From assembly GCF_011745145.1 (NCBI RefSeq), contig NZ_CP050191.1:62001-126000 (forward strand): DNA of 64,000 bases. Reading direction: 5' to 3'. The stretch is from Mycobacterium sp. DL440 (GTDB lineage Bacteria; Actinomycetota; Actinomycetes; Mycobacteriales; Mycobacteriaceae). The notes under the pieces were generated by a model that was given only the letters and a program-made list of their open reading frames with translations, did not search any database and had not been told where the DNA came from. The first letter of the stretch is position 1. The number at the start of each line of letters is the position of its first letter. A program made the translations under genes and the position numbers. Shown one piece after another: positions 26,527 to 34,441 of the stretch.

Positions 26527-27298
26527 GTTTTCGGGTCCCACCGCACGGCGGGTGGCACGCATCGGGATGATCGTGCCGTCGTCGAATACCTGCCTGGAAC
26601 CCACGACGTACCGGATGCTGGGGGAGCGGACCGACGTCAGCGTCCACTTCACCCGGATCCCGGTAGGACGGGTGGGGCTCGACGGCAGCTCCGACGCCCA
26701 GTTCGACACGGCTGGAATGGAAGCGGCGGCGGTCCTGCTGGCGGCGGCCAACGTCGACGTGATCGCCTGGAACGGCACGGCGGGGTCGTGGCTGGGCGTC
26801 GCACATGACCGCGCGATCACCGACGCGATCACCACCATGACCGGTGTGCGAGCCCTCACCAGCACCCAGGCCTGCCTGGCGGCGTTCGGGGCGTTGGGCG
26901 TGCGCAATGTCGGCCTGGTCACCCCGTACCCCGACGACATGAATGCCAGGATCGGCGAGTGCTACCGCGACGAAGGCATCACGGTGGCCGCGGCGCACGG
27001 CTTCGGGCTCACCGAGACCACCGACATCGCCGGGATTCGGCCCGAGGAGTTACTGGCGCCGGCACGGCAGGTCGCCCGAAGCGGGCCTGACGCGATCGCC
27101 TACGTGTGCACCAATCTGCACGGCGCCGATGCCGTCGAGGCCGCCAGAACCGAACTCGGTGTGCCGGTGGTGGATTCGGTGGCGGTGACGCTGGCGGCCT
27201 GTTTGGCAATGGTGGGGGCCGGTCCCTTGAATCCTCGATGGGCGCCGGATCTGGCGGGGACTCTGGGGTTGGCCAGTGGGACCCTTGCCAGACCGTGA
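26501..27298 (+). CDS. Asp/Glu racemase superfamily enzyme (maleate isomerase / arylmalonate decarboxylase-like)
   Basis: A 265-aa protein of the maleate cis-trans isomerase / arylmalonate decarboxylase group. It has the N-terminal IVPSSNT motif (24-30). The first catalytic position reads WNGTAG, with Gly92 instead of the Cys used by maleate isomerase, while the second site YVCTNLHG keeps Cys203. A Gly/Cys pair about 110 residues apart is the arrangement of arylmalonate decarboxylase. ATG 26501 overlaps the SDR gene; GTG 26504 or 26516 are alternatives. Confidence 0.78.
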   Translation: MVESPVPSEFSGPTARRVARIGMIVPSSNTCLEPTTYRMLGERTDVSVHFTRIPVGRVGLDGSSDAQFDTAGMEAAAVLLAAANVDVIAWNGTAGSWLGVAHDRAITDAITTMTGVRALTSTQACLAAFGALGVRNVGLVTPYPDDMNARIGECYRDEGITVAAAHGFGLTETTDIAGIRPEELLAPARQVARSGPDAIAYVCTNLHGADAVEAARTELGVPVVDSVAVTLAACLAMVGAGPLNPRWAPDLAGTLGLASGTLARP

Positions 27299-28415
27299 TG
27301 AAGCCCACGGGCGGTGGCAGATACTGCTCGAGAAACTCGCCGGGATCGACGACCAACTCGCGGCCGAGTATCTCGAGCGCATCGACGGTGGCGCGCGGTA
27401 CTACGACAGCGTCCCCGATAAACACGATCTGGAAGACAGTGCCCGCAACGCATTTCGGTATCTTCTGGCGTGTCTGCTGTCCAGGCCCCTTTCCGCTGAA
27501 CTGATCGCGTTCCCGGCGGAAGTCGGGGCGCTGCGCGCCCGTCAGGGCATCGCGTTGGAGAATCTGAGCGCGGCGGTCCGAAACGACTTCCTGGTCGCGT
27601 GGTCGGCGTTGTTGCGTCTGGCCGATGACGCCGACATGGCCGTGCTCGCCATGCACGTCGGCCAACTCTGGACCGCGGTCGACGATTTCGCCGGCGCGAT
27701 CCAGCGGGGCTACATGGATCAGCGCCTGCAGATGGCGCGCACCAACATCATCGAACAACAGCAGAGTCTTTCCGACTTGTTCTCCGATGAGCCGAGTCCC
27801 ACCGTGGTGCACCGGGCAGCAGACGTGCTCGGTCTCGACGAGACGGCGTTCTACTGGGTCGTGGGCGTTGTGGCCGAAGAGTCCACCTCGGCGTTGATCC
27901 GACGGCTCGCCGGCCTCGGCATTGTGGCGTTGGATCACACGAGTAGGGGCGTCACGCTGATCCTGCTGTCTGCCAACAGCCGCTGGCCCGATGACGAGGC
28001 GCTGGCAGCCGACCTCCTGTCTGGAGTGACGGGAGCAGTGGCATCGCGAACCGTTCAGTTACAGAACGTCTTCCGGGCGGCAACGACCGTACGGATGCTT
28101 GCGCAGCTGGGTGTGGATGCGACGACTCTTCGTCGGTCCTGGTCGCGATTGTCGATCTCGCAACTGTGCACGGTGATCGATGACCTACGCAGCTACGTGG
28201 ATGCGCCGCTGGCCGGGATGAACGATCGAGACATCCTCGTCGAAACCATGTTGGTGTTCGCCGAGAGCGGGTCGGTCTCGACCACGGCCACCAAGCTGTA
28301 CTGTCACCGCAACACGGTGCTCAATCGAATCCGGAAGTTCGAGGAAGCCACCGGGATCAGCCTCCGAACGCCTCGGTCGCAGGCCATGGTGCAACTGTGT
28401 TTGTTGCGGTCATGA
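27276..28415 (+). CDS. PucR/CdaR-type transcriptional regulator, copy 2
   Basis: A 379-aa paralogue of the regulator at 17233-18375, similar along its whole length. Both share RYLLA.LL.RP, GIALENL.AAVR.DFLVAWSALL, EQQQSLSDLFS and the C-terminal HTH (ALYCHRNTV.NRIR.FEEATGISLR in copy 1, TKLYCHRNTVLNRIRKFEEATGISLR here). GTG 27276 overlaps the racemase-type gene by 23 bases; TTG 27285 is an alternative. It is the last gene of the + operon, so unlike copy 1 it is co-expressed with the enzymes it may control. Confidence 0.87.
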   Translation: MGPLPDRDEAHGRWQILLEKLAGIDDQLAAEYLERIDGGARYYDSVPDKHDLEDSARNAFRYLLACLLSRPLSAELIAFPAEVGALRARQGIALENLSAAVRNDFLVAWSALLRLADDADMAVLAMHVGQLWTAVDDFAGAIQRGYMDQRLQMARTNIIEQQQSLSDLFSDEPSPTVVHRAADVLGLDETAFYWVVGVVAEESTSALIRRLAGLGIVALDHTSRGVTLILLSANSRWPDDEALAADLLSGVTGAVASRTVQLQNVFRAATTVRMLAQLGVDATTLRRSWSRLSISQLCTVIDDLRSYVDAPLAGMNDRDILVETMLVFAESGSVSTTATKLYCHRNTVLNRIRKFEEATGISLRTPRSQAMVQLCLLRS

Positions 28416-28444
28416 AACACAGGTTTGGGTCGACCATCGGCAAT

Positions 28445-28495
28445 TGTGCAGGCGCACACTATGCGAGCTGGATCACGTTGCACCGAGACTATGGG
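28445..28495 (+). promoter_or_regulatory. Probable operator/promoter of the MHS permease
   Basis: An inverted repeat TGTGC-AGGC-GCACA (28445-28458) is followed by CACGTTGCAC-N5-CTATGGG (28474-28495), which matches the element at 18528-18549 in 19 of 22 positions. It lies 58 bases upstream of the permease ATG, in the gap after the second regulator gene. Confidence 0.55.
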
Positions 28496-28553
28496 TACAG
28501 GCATATCGCCGACCTAGCATTTTCGCTATGACCAGCAACTATCAGAGGACTAC

Positions 28554-29936
28554 ATGAACCCTACAGTTCCTGCTGCAGACGCTGACGCCACGGGCGCGAA
28601 ATCGCGGCGTCGGCGCACGATCATCGCGAGCATGGTCGGCACCACGATCGAATGGTACGACTTCAACATCTACGGAGCCGTCGCTGCGCTGGTGTTCGGC
28701 AAGATCTTCTTTCCCGACGTGGATCCGGCGGCGGGAACACTGTTGGCGCTGGCCACATTCGGGGTCGGGTTCGCTGCCCGTCCCGTCGGTGGAATCATCT
28801 TCGGACACATCGGTGACCGGGTCGGGCGCAAGGCGGCCCTGATCGCGACCATCGTGATGATGGGCGTCGCAACGGTGGCCATCGGGCTGCTGCCGACCTA
28901 CGACTCCATCGGCATCTGGGCGCCCATCTTGTTGGTGCTGTGTCGTCTGATTCAGGGCATCGGCCTCGGCGGTGAATGGGGCGGTGCCGTGTTGATGGTG
29001 GTGGAGCAGGACGAATCCGTGGACAGCCGGGGGCGTGCCGGCAGCTGGATGCAATCCGCCTCGCCATTGGGCTTCCTGCTGGCCACGGCCACTCTGGCGG
29101 CAGTGAGCGCACTCGTGACCGAGGAACAGTTCTTGTCCTGGGGTTGGCGTATTCCGTTCCTACTCAGTGCACCACTGGTGTTGGTGGGCCTGCTGATTCG
29201 CGTCAAGATCGTCGAGTCCTCGGTCTTCACCCGAAATCAGAAGCAACACAAGGAGAAGGAGGACAAGGCCCCGATCCTGCAGGTGCTGCGCCACGCACCG
29301 AAGATGATTTTGCTGGTGGTGCTTCTCGGGCTCGGCCAGCAGGTCGCCTACTTCGTGATCAACGTGTTCTCGCTGTCCTACGTGACCCAGCACACCGATA
29401 TCCCAAAGGGAACGGTACTCAACGCCGTCGCCATCGGCGCTGTTGCTCAGCTCTTGTCGATCCTGTACTTCGGGCGCCTCAGTGACCGGGTGGGACGTCG
29501 TATTCCGTTCCTCATCGGCGGCGTCGGGATGGCGGTGTGGGCCTTCGCGGTGTATCCGCTGATGGGTACCGGCAACTTTGCACTCATGGTGCTCTCGGTA
29601 TCTGTTGCGATGGTGTTCCAGGGTGCGATGTACGGGGTGCTCGCGGCGTTCATTGCGGAGCTGTTCGATACGAGTTACCGCTACACCGGTGTCTCGCTGG
29701 GCTACATGCTGATCGGCATCGTCGGTGGTGGTTTCGCACCGTTGATCGCGTCGACGTTGCTGGACACCACCGGTTCGGTGACTTCAGTTGCGATCTACAT
29801 CTCGGTGTCATCGGTGCTGACGCTGATCGCCGCGTACTTCGCGCCGGAAACCTCCAAGCGGAACCTCGACGACATCCTCGACACCGGCAGCACCGACCCG
29901 GCACCGCGCGGTGAGAGCGTGGCGCGCACAGGCTAG
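28554..29936 (+). CDS. MFS transporter, metabolite:H+ symporter (MHS) family
   Basis: A 460-aa MHS-type major facilitator (the ProP/ShiA/KgtP group). The family N-terminus is clear: ASMVGTTIEWYDFNIYGAVAALVFGKIFFP, then GHIGDRVGRKAAL and CRLIQGIGLGGEWGGAVLMVVE. The first residues are short and polar. It has its own upstream region carrying the motif shared with the hydantoinase promoter, so it is probably co-regulated and imports a substrate or intermediate of the same pathway, such as an organic acid. Confidence 0.9.
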   Translation: MNPTVPAADADATGAKSRRRRTIIASMVGTTIEWYDFNIYGAVAALVFGKIFFPDVDPAAGTLLALATFGVGFAARPVGGIIFGHIGDRVGRKAALIATIVMMGVATVAIGLLPTYDSIGIWAPILLVLCRLIQGIGLGGEWGGAVLMVVEQDESVDSRGRAGSWMQSASPLGFLLATATLAAVSALVTEEQFLSWGWRIPFLLSAPLVLVGLLIRVKIVESSVFTRNQKQHKEKEDKAPILQVLRHAPKMILLVVLLGLGQQVAYFVINVFSLSYVTQHTDIPKGTVLNAVAIGAVAQLLSILYFGRLSDRVGRRIPFLIGGVGMAVWAFAVYPLMGTGNFALMVLSVSVAMVFQGAMYGVLAAFIAELFDTSYRYTGVSLGYMLIGIVGGGFAPLIASTLLDTTGSVTSVAIYISVSSVLTLIAAYFAPETSKRNLDDILDTGSTDPAPRGESVARTG

Positions 29937-29942
29937 GGATTC

Positions 29943-29990
29943 GGTTCGAATCACCCAAGAGTCAGGCCCCTTTCGAGGGGCCTGACTTGT
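29943..29990 (+). repeat. tRNA-tail-like repeat with terminator hairpin
   Basis: GGTTCGAATC (29943-29952) followed by an ACCC..GAGTCAGGCCCC-TTTCGA-GGGGCCTG stretch repeats, in the same order, the T-arm-to-terminator region of tRNA-Tyr at 15889-15945, with an 11-base gap where the acceptor strand should be. The 10-bp stem 29961-29970/29977-29986 should terminate transcription of the MHS permease gene. It is either a decayed tRNA end or an unrelated terminator with chance similarity. Confidence 0.5.
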
Positions 29991-30057
29991 TGGACGGATC
30001 TCAGTCCAGGTCGGCGACGATCTTGCGGGCGGCCGCCGACCGAAGCAGGCCCTTACG

Positions 30058-30282
30058 TCAAGACTTACGCCCGGCGATGAGATAGACCGCGGGCAGCACG
30101 CCCGAGGTACTCACCAGTCCGAGGGCGCTGCCCCACAACCACTTCGGGCCGTAGATCTGGTCGGGCTGGCGGCCGGCCAGGTCGCGCAGGGCCCAGGCCC
30201 GAAGCCCGGCATCGACGGTGGCCATCGCGATGACGGCGGTCTTCGCGGTGGGAGACAGATCTTTCCAGCGCTTCTTGGCCAC
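30058..30282 (-). CDS. Small membrane protein, unknown function
   Basis: A 74-aa protein with a basic N-terminus (KKRWKDLSPTAKTAVIAMATVDAG) and two hydrophobic segments, the second being GSALGLVSTSGVLPAVYLIAG. GTG 30282 is chosen because GAAAGGA lies eight bases upstream; longer in-frame readings overlap the divergent gene. I do not recognise a function. After its TGA the frame stays open for 18 more codons, to 30001. Confidence 0.7.
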   Translation of the reverse strand: MAKKRWKDLSPTAKTAVIAMATVDAGLRAWALRDLAGRQPDQIYGPKWLWGSALGLVSTSGVLPAVYLIAGRKS

Positions 30283-30379
30283 GAGCGCGTTCCTTTCGGA
30301 TGAGGACCATCGGTTTCCAAGGTACTGGTGGCGGATGCGCACTGGACACCTCCAGTCGAGCGCGCGGATCATGGCGATC

Positions 30380-30661
30380 ATGACGCGGACCTCGGTTCTG
30401 TATGCCGCACTACTGACGGCCGCTGGGGTCGTCGCAGCGGTCGTCTCATCTCCGGTCGCGTCCGCCGGCGCCGAGGACGTGATCAGGGACCTGGAATCCC
30501 ACGGCTACACCGTTCAGATCAACTGGACCAACGGTTTCGACACCAAGCCGCTTTCGGAGTGCTGGGTCACCGGGGTCAACAATCCCGCGAATCAGGAGCC
30601 CGGTCCGGCGACATTCGTCACCGTCTACGTCGACGTCGCCTGCCCCAATCATGACTACTGA
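30380..30661 (+). CDS. Small secreted protein, unknown function
   Basis: A 93-aa protein with a signal peptide (TSVLYAALLTAAGVVAAVVSSPVASA). The mature part is about 65 residues with two Cys (SECWV, VACPN), which could form one disulfide; the C-terminus is NHDY. ATG 30380 is chosen since the signal peptide begins there; ATG 30371 adds three residues. It is divergent from the small membrane protein and convergent with the large DUF7159-like gene. Confidence 0.72.
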   Translation: MTRTSVLYAALLTAAGVVAAVVSSPVASAGAEDVIRDLESHGYTVQINWTNGFDTKPLSECWVTGVNNPANQEPGPATFVTVYVDVACPNHDY

Positions 30662-30676
30662 GTGGCGCGAGAGCCG

Positions 30677-32605
30677 CTATGGACTGACCGGCATCGTCGT
30701 CACCGGTGAGCCACCGTAACTGCCGCTTCCAGAGCCACGACCGCCGCCGAAGAGGCCGCCGCTCGACGATCCGCCACTGGATGACCCGCCGCTTGAGGAC
30801 GAACTACCGCCGGACGACGAACCGCCGCCGAACGGGGAGTCGCCACCGAACGGCGATTGCGGCGCAACCGTCGTCGCCGGGGCCTGGTACGTGGGTTGTT
30901 CGACCGGCGGTGTGTAGGTCGGCACGGTGTGGGTCGGGACCTCGATCGGAGGCACGGTCTCCTGAGCGGACGTGTGGGTGGGCGCCACCGTCGTGGTCGG
31001 AGGCGCCGTGGTGGTGGGTGGCGCTGTCGTCGTAGGTGGCGCCGTGGTGGTGGGCAGGGACGTCGTCGTCGGCGGAGGCGTCGTTGTCGTGGGTGGCGCC
31101 GTGGTGGTCGGCGGTGCGGTAGTCGTCGTCGGGGGAGCCGTCGTTGTCGTGGGCGGCGAAGTGGTGGTCGGCGGGGTCGTCGGTGGCGTCGTCGGCACCC
31201 ACGTCGGCACCGTCGGCCACACCACCGGCGGAAGCGGGATCGGAACCGGAATCGGGATCGGTACGGGCACCGGAGCCGGCGGGACCACCACGGGTGCGGG
31301 TGCCGGGGCAGGCGCAGGAACCGGCGCGACCGGAGGAGCCTCGTTGACCGGCTGGTTGCCGGTGCCCTGGCGCACCTGGGGCGCCGCGGGTGCGGCCGGT
31401 GGCGGGGTCAGCACCGAGACGGGCAGAGCGACCGGGTCCGGCTCGTGCGGAACCGGCGGAAGGTAATTGCCGGGCACGGTGGCCGCCTGCTGGGTGGGCG
31501 CAGGCTGCGCGCGCACATCGGCTGTCGGCCGGACGTTGATCGCGACCGTGACGGCCAACGTGGCGAAGGCGACCACCACGAATGTCAGGGCGCTGCCCAT
31601 CAGCAGCATCCGCGGCGGTGGCGGCGCGATGACGGTCGTGTAGTCCGGGTCGTCGTCCTGTTCGGGGACGAACTCGTTGACCGCGTCCATCGGCATCTCG
31701 TCGGCCCAGGGCTGGTCCTCGGGATCCTGTGAGTAGGCCAGGTCCGGCCCGACGGCGGCATCCGCGCGGACGGGTGCCATTTGTGTGGCGTCCGCGGCGG
31801 CTGGAGCCATCTGGGTGGCGTCCGCGGCGGCTGGAGCCATCTGGGTGGCGTCCGCGGCGGCTGGAGCCATCTGGGTGGCATCCGCGGCGGCCGGACCCAT
31901 CTGGGTCGGGTCCTGTGGCACACCGACGACGGGCGCCATCTGAGTGGATGCACTGGCCGGTGCGATGTCGTCGACCAACTGGGCAGCGCCCCGGGCGATC
32001 GCATAGCCCGCATCCGGCGCCACCTCGACCGGTGCGGTCGAACGAAGCTCTGCCGCAACAGAATCAAGATCGAGTCGTTGGCCGACCAACAACACGCGTC
32101 CGGGGGCTTCGTCGGCGGGCACCCGCTTGAGCGCCGCCGCGCACGCGGCGGCGGCGCCGGCGGTGCCGATCGGGATGGTGGCCAACGTCGCCGATGTTGG
32201 GGCCGGTGCGGCCGTGCGGTCAATCACCGTCAGCGACACGGTGTCATCGTCGGCCAGCAGCAATGCGGCGTCGGCGCCCACGCTGCGGGCCAGGGCTGCG
32301 GCGGCCTCGCCTTCGGTCACGACCTCGACGTTCGGCACTCCGGCGTCGAGCACGGTCTGGCGCAGCGTGTCGGCCGCCGAATCGTCGGGCAGGCACAGTC
32401 GGGTCGCGGCCACCTGGTTGCCGGACTCGGTCACGGCGCGGTAGGTGCCGATGATGGTCTCGGCCAGCTCCGACATCTCGGCTACCAGGTCGTCGGGCAG
32501 GTCGAGCGCGTACTGATCGAGAACCTGGCCGCCACTCGCGGGCGATCCGATCATGGCCAAGCGCGCCACACGCCCGGTGACCGCCACCCCGAGGACTACG
32601 TCCAC
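30677..32605 (-). CDS. DUF7159-like membrane protein with repeats and Pro/Thr-rich outer domain
   Basis: A 642-aa protein. The first 210 residues form a globular domain starting VDVVLGVAVTGRVARLAMIG, related to the protein encoded at 39836-40975 and reminiscent of actin-like folds. Then come five to six copies of a 10-residue repeat (TQMAPAAADA), an acidic stretch, a membrane segment (LLMGSALTFVVVAFATLAVTVAI), a long Pro region, a Pro/Thr block (APPTTT repeats) and a Gly/Ser-rich end. GTG 32605 has AAGGAGAG upstream. The topology suggests a cytosolic domain joined to a cell-wall-spanning tail. Function is unknown. Confidence 0.8.
   Translation of the reverse strand: MDVVLGVAVTGRVARLAMIGSPASGGQVLDQYALDLPDDLVAEMSELAETIIGTYRAVTESGNQVAATRLCLPDDSAADTLRQTVLDAGVPNVEVVTEGEAAAALARSVGADAALLLADDDTVSLTVIDRTAAPAPTSATLATIPIGTAGAAAACAAALKRVPADEAPGRVLLVGQRLDLDSVAAELRSTAPVEVAPDAGYAIARGAAQLVDDIAPASASTQMAPVVGVPQDPTQMGPAAADATQMAPAAADATQMAPAAADATQMAPAAADATQMAPVRADAAVGPDLAYSQDPEDQPWADEMPMDAVNEFVPEQDDDPDYTTVIAPPPPRMLLMGSALTFVVVAFATLAVTVAINVRPTADVRAQPAPTQQAATVPGNYLPPVPHEPDPVALPVSVLTPPPAAPAAPQVRQGTGNQPVNEAPPVAPVPAPAPAPAPVVVPPAPVPVPIPIPVPIPLPPVVWPTVPTWVPTTPPTTPPTTTSPPTTTTAPPTTTTAPPTTTAPPTTTTPPPTTTSLPTTTAPPTTTAPPTTTAPPTTTVAPTHTSAQETVPPIEVPTHTVPTYTPPVEQPTYQAPATTVAPQSPFGGDSPFGGGSSSGGSSSSSGGSSSGGSSSGGLFGGGRGSGSGSYGGSPVTTMPVSP
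30985..31190 (-). repeat. Pro/Thr-coding repeat block
   Basis: Short imperfect tandem units encode APPTTT, SPPTTT and TPPPTTT repeats within the DUF7159-like gene. Such Pro/Thr blocks are typical of extended, often O-mannosylated wall segments in mycobacteria; modification here is an inference. Confidence 0.7.
31776..31895 (-). repeat. Four tandem 30-bp units inside the DUF7159-like gene
   Basis: Units at 31776-31805, 31806-31835, 31836-31865 and 31866-31895 are near identical; the second and third are exact copies and the fourth has a few changes. A degenerate fifth unit follows. They encode the 10-residue TQMAPAAADA repeat just before the acidic region. Near identity at DNA level points to recent slippage or recombination. 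Confidence 0.9.
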
Positions 32606-32788
32606 GGTTCCTCTCCTTGCTTTGTGCATGTATTACGAGCCCCGACGGACAAATCCAAGCTACCGCACAGCCTCGGCGGACCTTGGTGGCCGAACAACCG
32701 CGGCTGCCAGCGCTGCTTGTGCGCCAGAGCAAAAGTGAGCACGCTGGTTGAATCCCGTGCGGTGTCACTCATAGAGAGGAATCGGTAA

Positions 32789-34441
32789 GTGAGCGACGAG
32801 CGTTACGACGCGTCCGCCACCGTCCAGGTGGTAACCGCGGCCGCGCCGGCGGCGGAGCGTGCTGGGCGGGTCGGTTACGTGCCCACCCGGACCAACCGGG
32901 TGCGTGACGGCCTCGCCGTGGCGCTGCTCGTCATCGCGATGCTGCTTCCGTGGAACCTGGAGTTCGGCATCGGTGTCCCCGGCAGCGCCGGGTCGACGTT
33001 CGTCCTGCTGGCCGTCGTGACGCTGCTGGCCATCGCCGCCGCACTGGCGCCGCACCTGGGTCCGTTCCGCCTCGGAGCCGGCAAGTCCGACGTGCGGCGC
33101 ACCAGCCGCATCCGGCTCGTGCTCAGCGCCGCCTACCTGATGGTGGTCATCTGTTTCGTCGGCTATCACGTGCTGCAGACGGTGCGCGGCGGCGGCACCG
33201 GGGCCGTCCCGCCGGGGGTGGGTCCGGGCATGCTGCTCGGCGTCGCGGGCGCGCTGCTCGCCGGGCAACCACCCATCACGTCGATCACGGTCGAGGACAA
33301 CAAGTTTCGGCGCTGGTATGCCGTAGCGCGGGTAATCGGTTTCCTGTCGATCGCGCTCGCGACGCTGTCGGTCGCGTTCAACGTCTACTGGCGGCTGCGG
33401 TACCTGTTCGTCACCCAGGTCGAGTTCGGCGGGCACGACATCGCTGTGATCGTCACCACCGTGCTCTACGGCGCGGAGGCGATGATCGCGCTGGTCATCG
33501 CCTCACGCTGGCTGACCGAGCGGACCGGGGCGGCCCGGCTGGCCACGTCGGCCATCGGTGTCTCGGGCGGGATCGCCGCCACCCTGGTGTGGCTGGCCGG
33601 CATCGGCCGCGATATCGACGCGTTTCACGGCATCGCCCAGAACACCTCGACGGCGGCAGTGGGCTACGAGGGCTACCTCGCGTGGGCCGCGGCGGCCGCG
33701 ATCGTTGCGCCGACGACGCTGTACGCCGTCTTCCTGATCAGGCCGCCGACCATCGGTGCCTACCGCGGCGCTGCGCAGAAGTGCCTGACGCTGATCACCT
33801 TCTGGGCCTTCGCGGCGGCGGCGCTGCGGGTCGTCGACTTCCTGATCGCCCAGTCGCTCGATCTCCCGCGCGCGCTGTACGACACGGTCGCGATGACGGG
33901 GTTCAACCTGGTGACCGCGTTGGTCGCACGGTGGTTGCACCGCCAGCTCGACAGGGGTCTGACGTCGACGACGGTGGCTGCGGCCTTCAGTGCGGTCTTG
34001 TTCGTCTTCACCGTGGCGAACGTGGCCATCGGTGTGGCCCTGGCGCCGCGCTACTCCGGGCCGGCGCCCGCGGCGATCTACGGCAACAATCTGGCCCAGC
34101 AGATCACCAGCACGTTCGACGTCACGGTCTGTGTGCTCAGCCTGCTCGTGTTGGCGGTGATGGTGTTCACCGGACCGTTCGCCGGCTACCTGGTGCGACG
34201 CGAAACCCGTGTGGCCAAGCCGGTGCCGGAACCGCCGACGGAGGCGTTGCCACCCAAGCCCGAGTCCTCCGCGCCCCCGACCATCGTCCGGCAGCCCCGC
34301 GCCGGAGCGGTCCCGAAAATTGTTCGTTTGAAAGAGGATTCGACTACGGTGCTGACCGCGCCGCCGACCACCGACCTCCAGGTGCCGACGCAGGCGCTGC
34401 GGATTCAACGTCGCCCGCAGCGCCCGCACCCGGGCGATTAG
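32789..34441 (+). CDS. Polytopic membrane protein, conserved in actinobacteria
   Basis: A 550-aa integral membrane protein with roughly ten hydrophobic segments (for example GLAVALLVIAMLLPWNL, LVLSAAYLMVVICFVGYHVL, VLSLLVLAVMVFTGPFAGYL) and a charged C-terminal tail of about 95 residues rich in Pro. GTG 32789 starts 183 bases from the divergent DUF7159-like gene, so the two may share a promoter region and act together. I cannot name a function. Confidence 0.8.
   Translation: MSDERYDASATVQVVTAAAPAAERAGRVGYVPTRTNRVRDGLAVALLVIAMLLPWNLEFGIGVPGSAGSTFVLLAVVTLLAIAAALAPHLGPFRLGAGKSDVRRTSRIRLVLSAAYLMVVICFVGYHVLQTVRGGGTGAVPPGVGPGMLLGVAGALLAGQPPITSITVEDNKFRRWYAVARVIGFLSIALATLSVAFNVYWRLRYLFVTQVEFGGHDIAVIVTTVLYGAEAMIALVIASRWLTERTGAARLATSAIGVSGGIAATLVWLAGIGRDIDAFHGIAQNTSTAAVGYEGYLAWAAAAAIVAPTTLYAVFLIRPPTIGAYRGAAQKCLTLITFWAFAAAALRVVDFLIAQSLDLPRALYDTVAMTGFNLVTALVARWLHRQLDRGLTSTTVAAAFSAVLFVFTVANVAIGVALAPRYSGPAPAAIYGNNLAQQITSTFDVTVCVLSLLVLAVMVFTGPFAGYLVRRETRVAKPVPEPPTEALPPKPESSAPPTIVRQPRAGAVPKIVRLKEDSTTVLTAPPTTDLQVPTQALRIQRRPQRPHPGD

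Noticed and set aside
30706..32788. Large + strand frames opposite the DUF7159-like gene
   Set aside because: They are mirror images of Pro/Thr and Gly/Ser repeats, giving Arg/Gly- or Val/Gly-rich nonsense.
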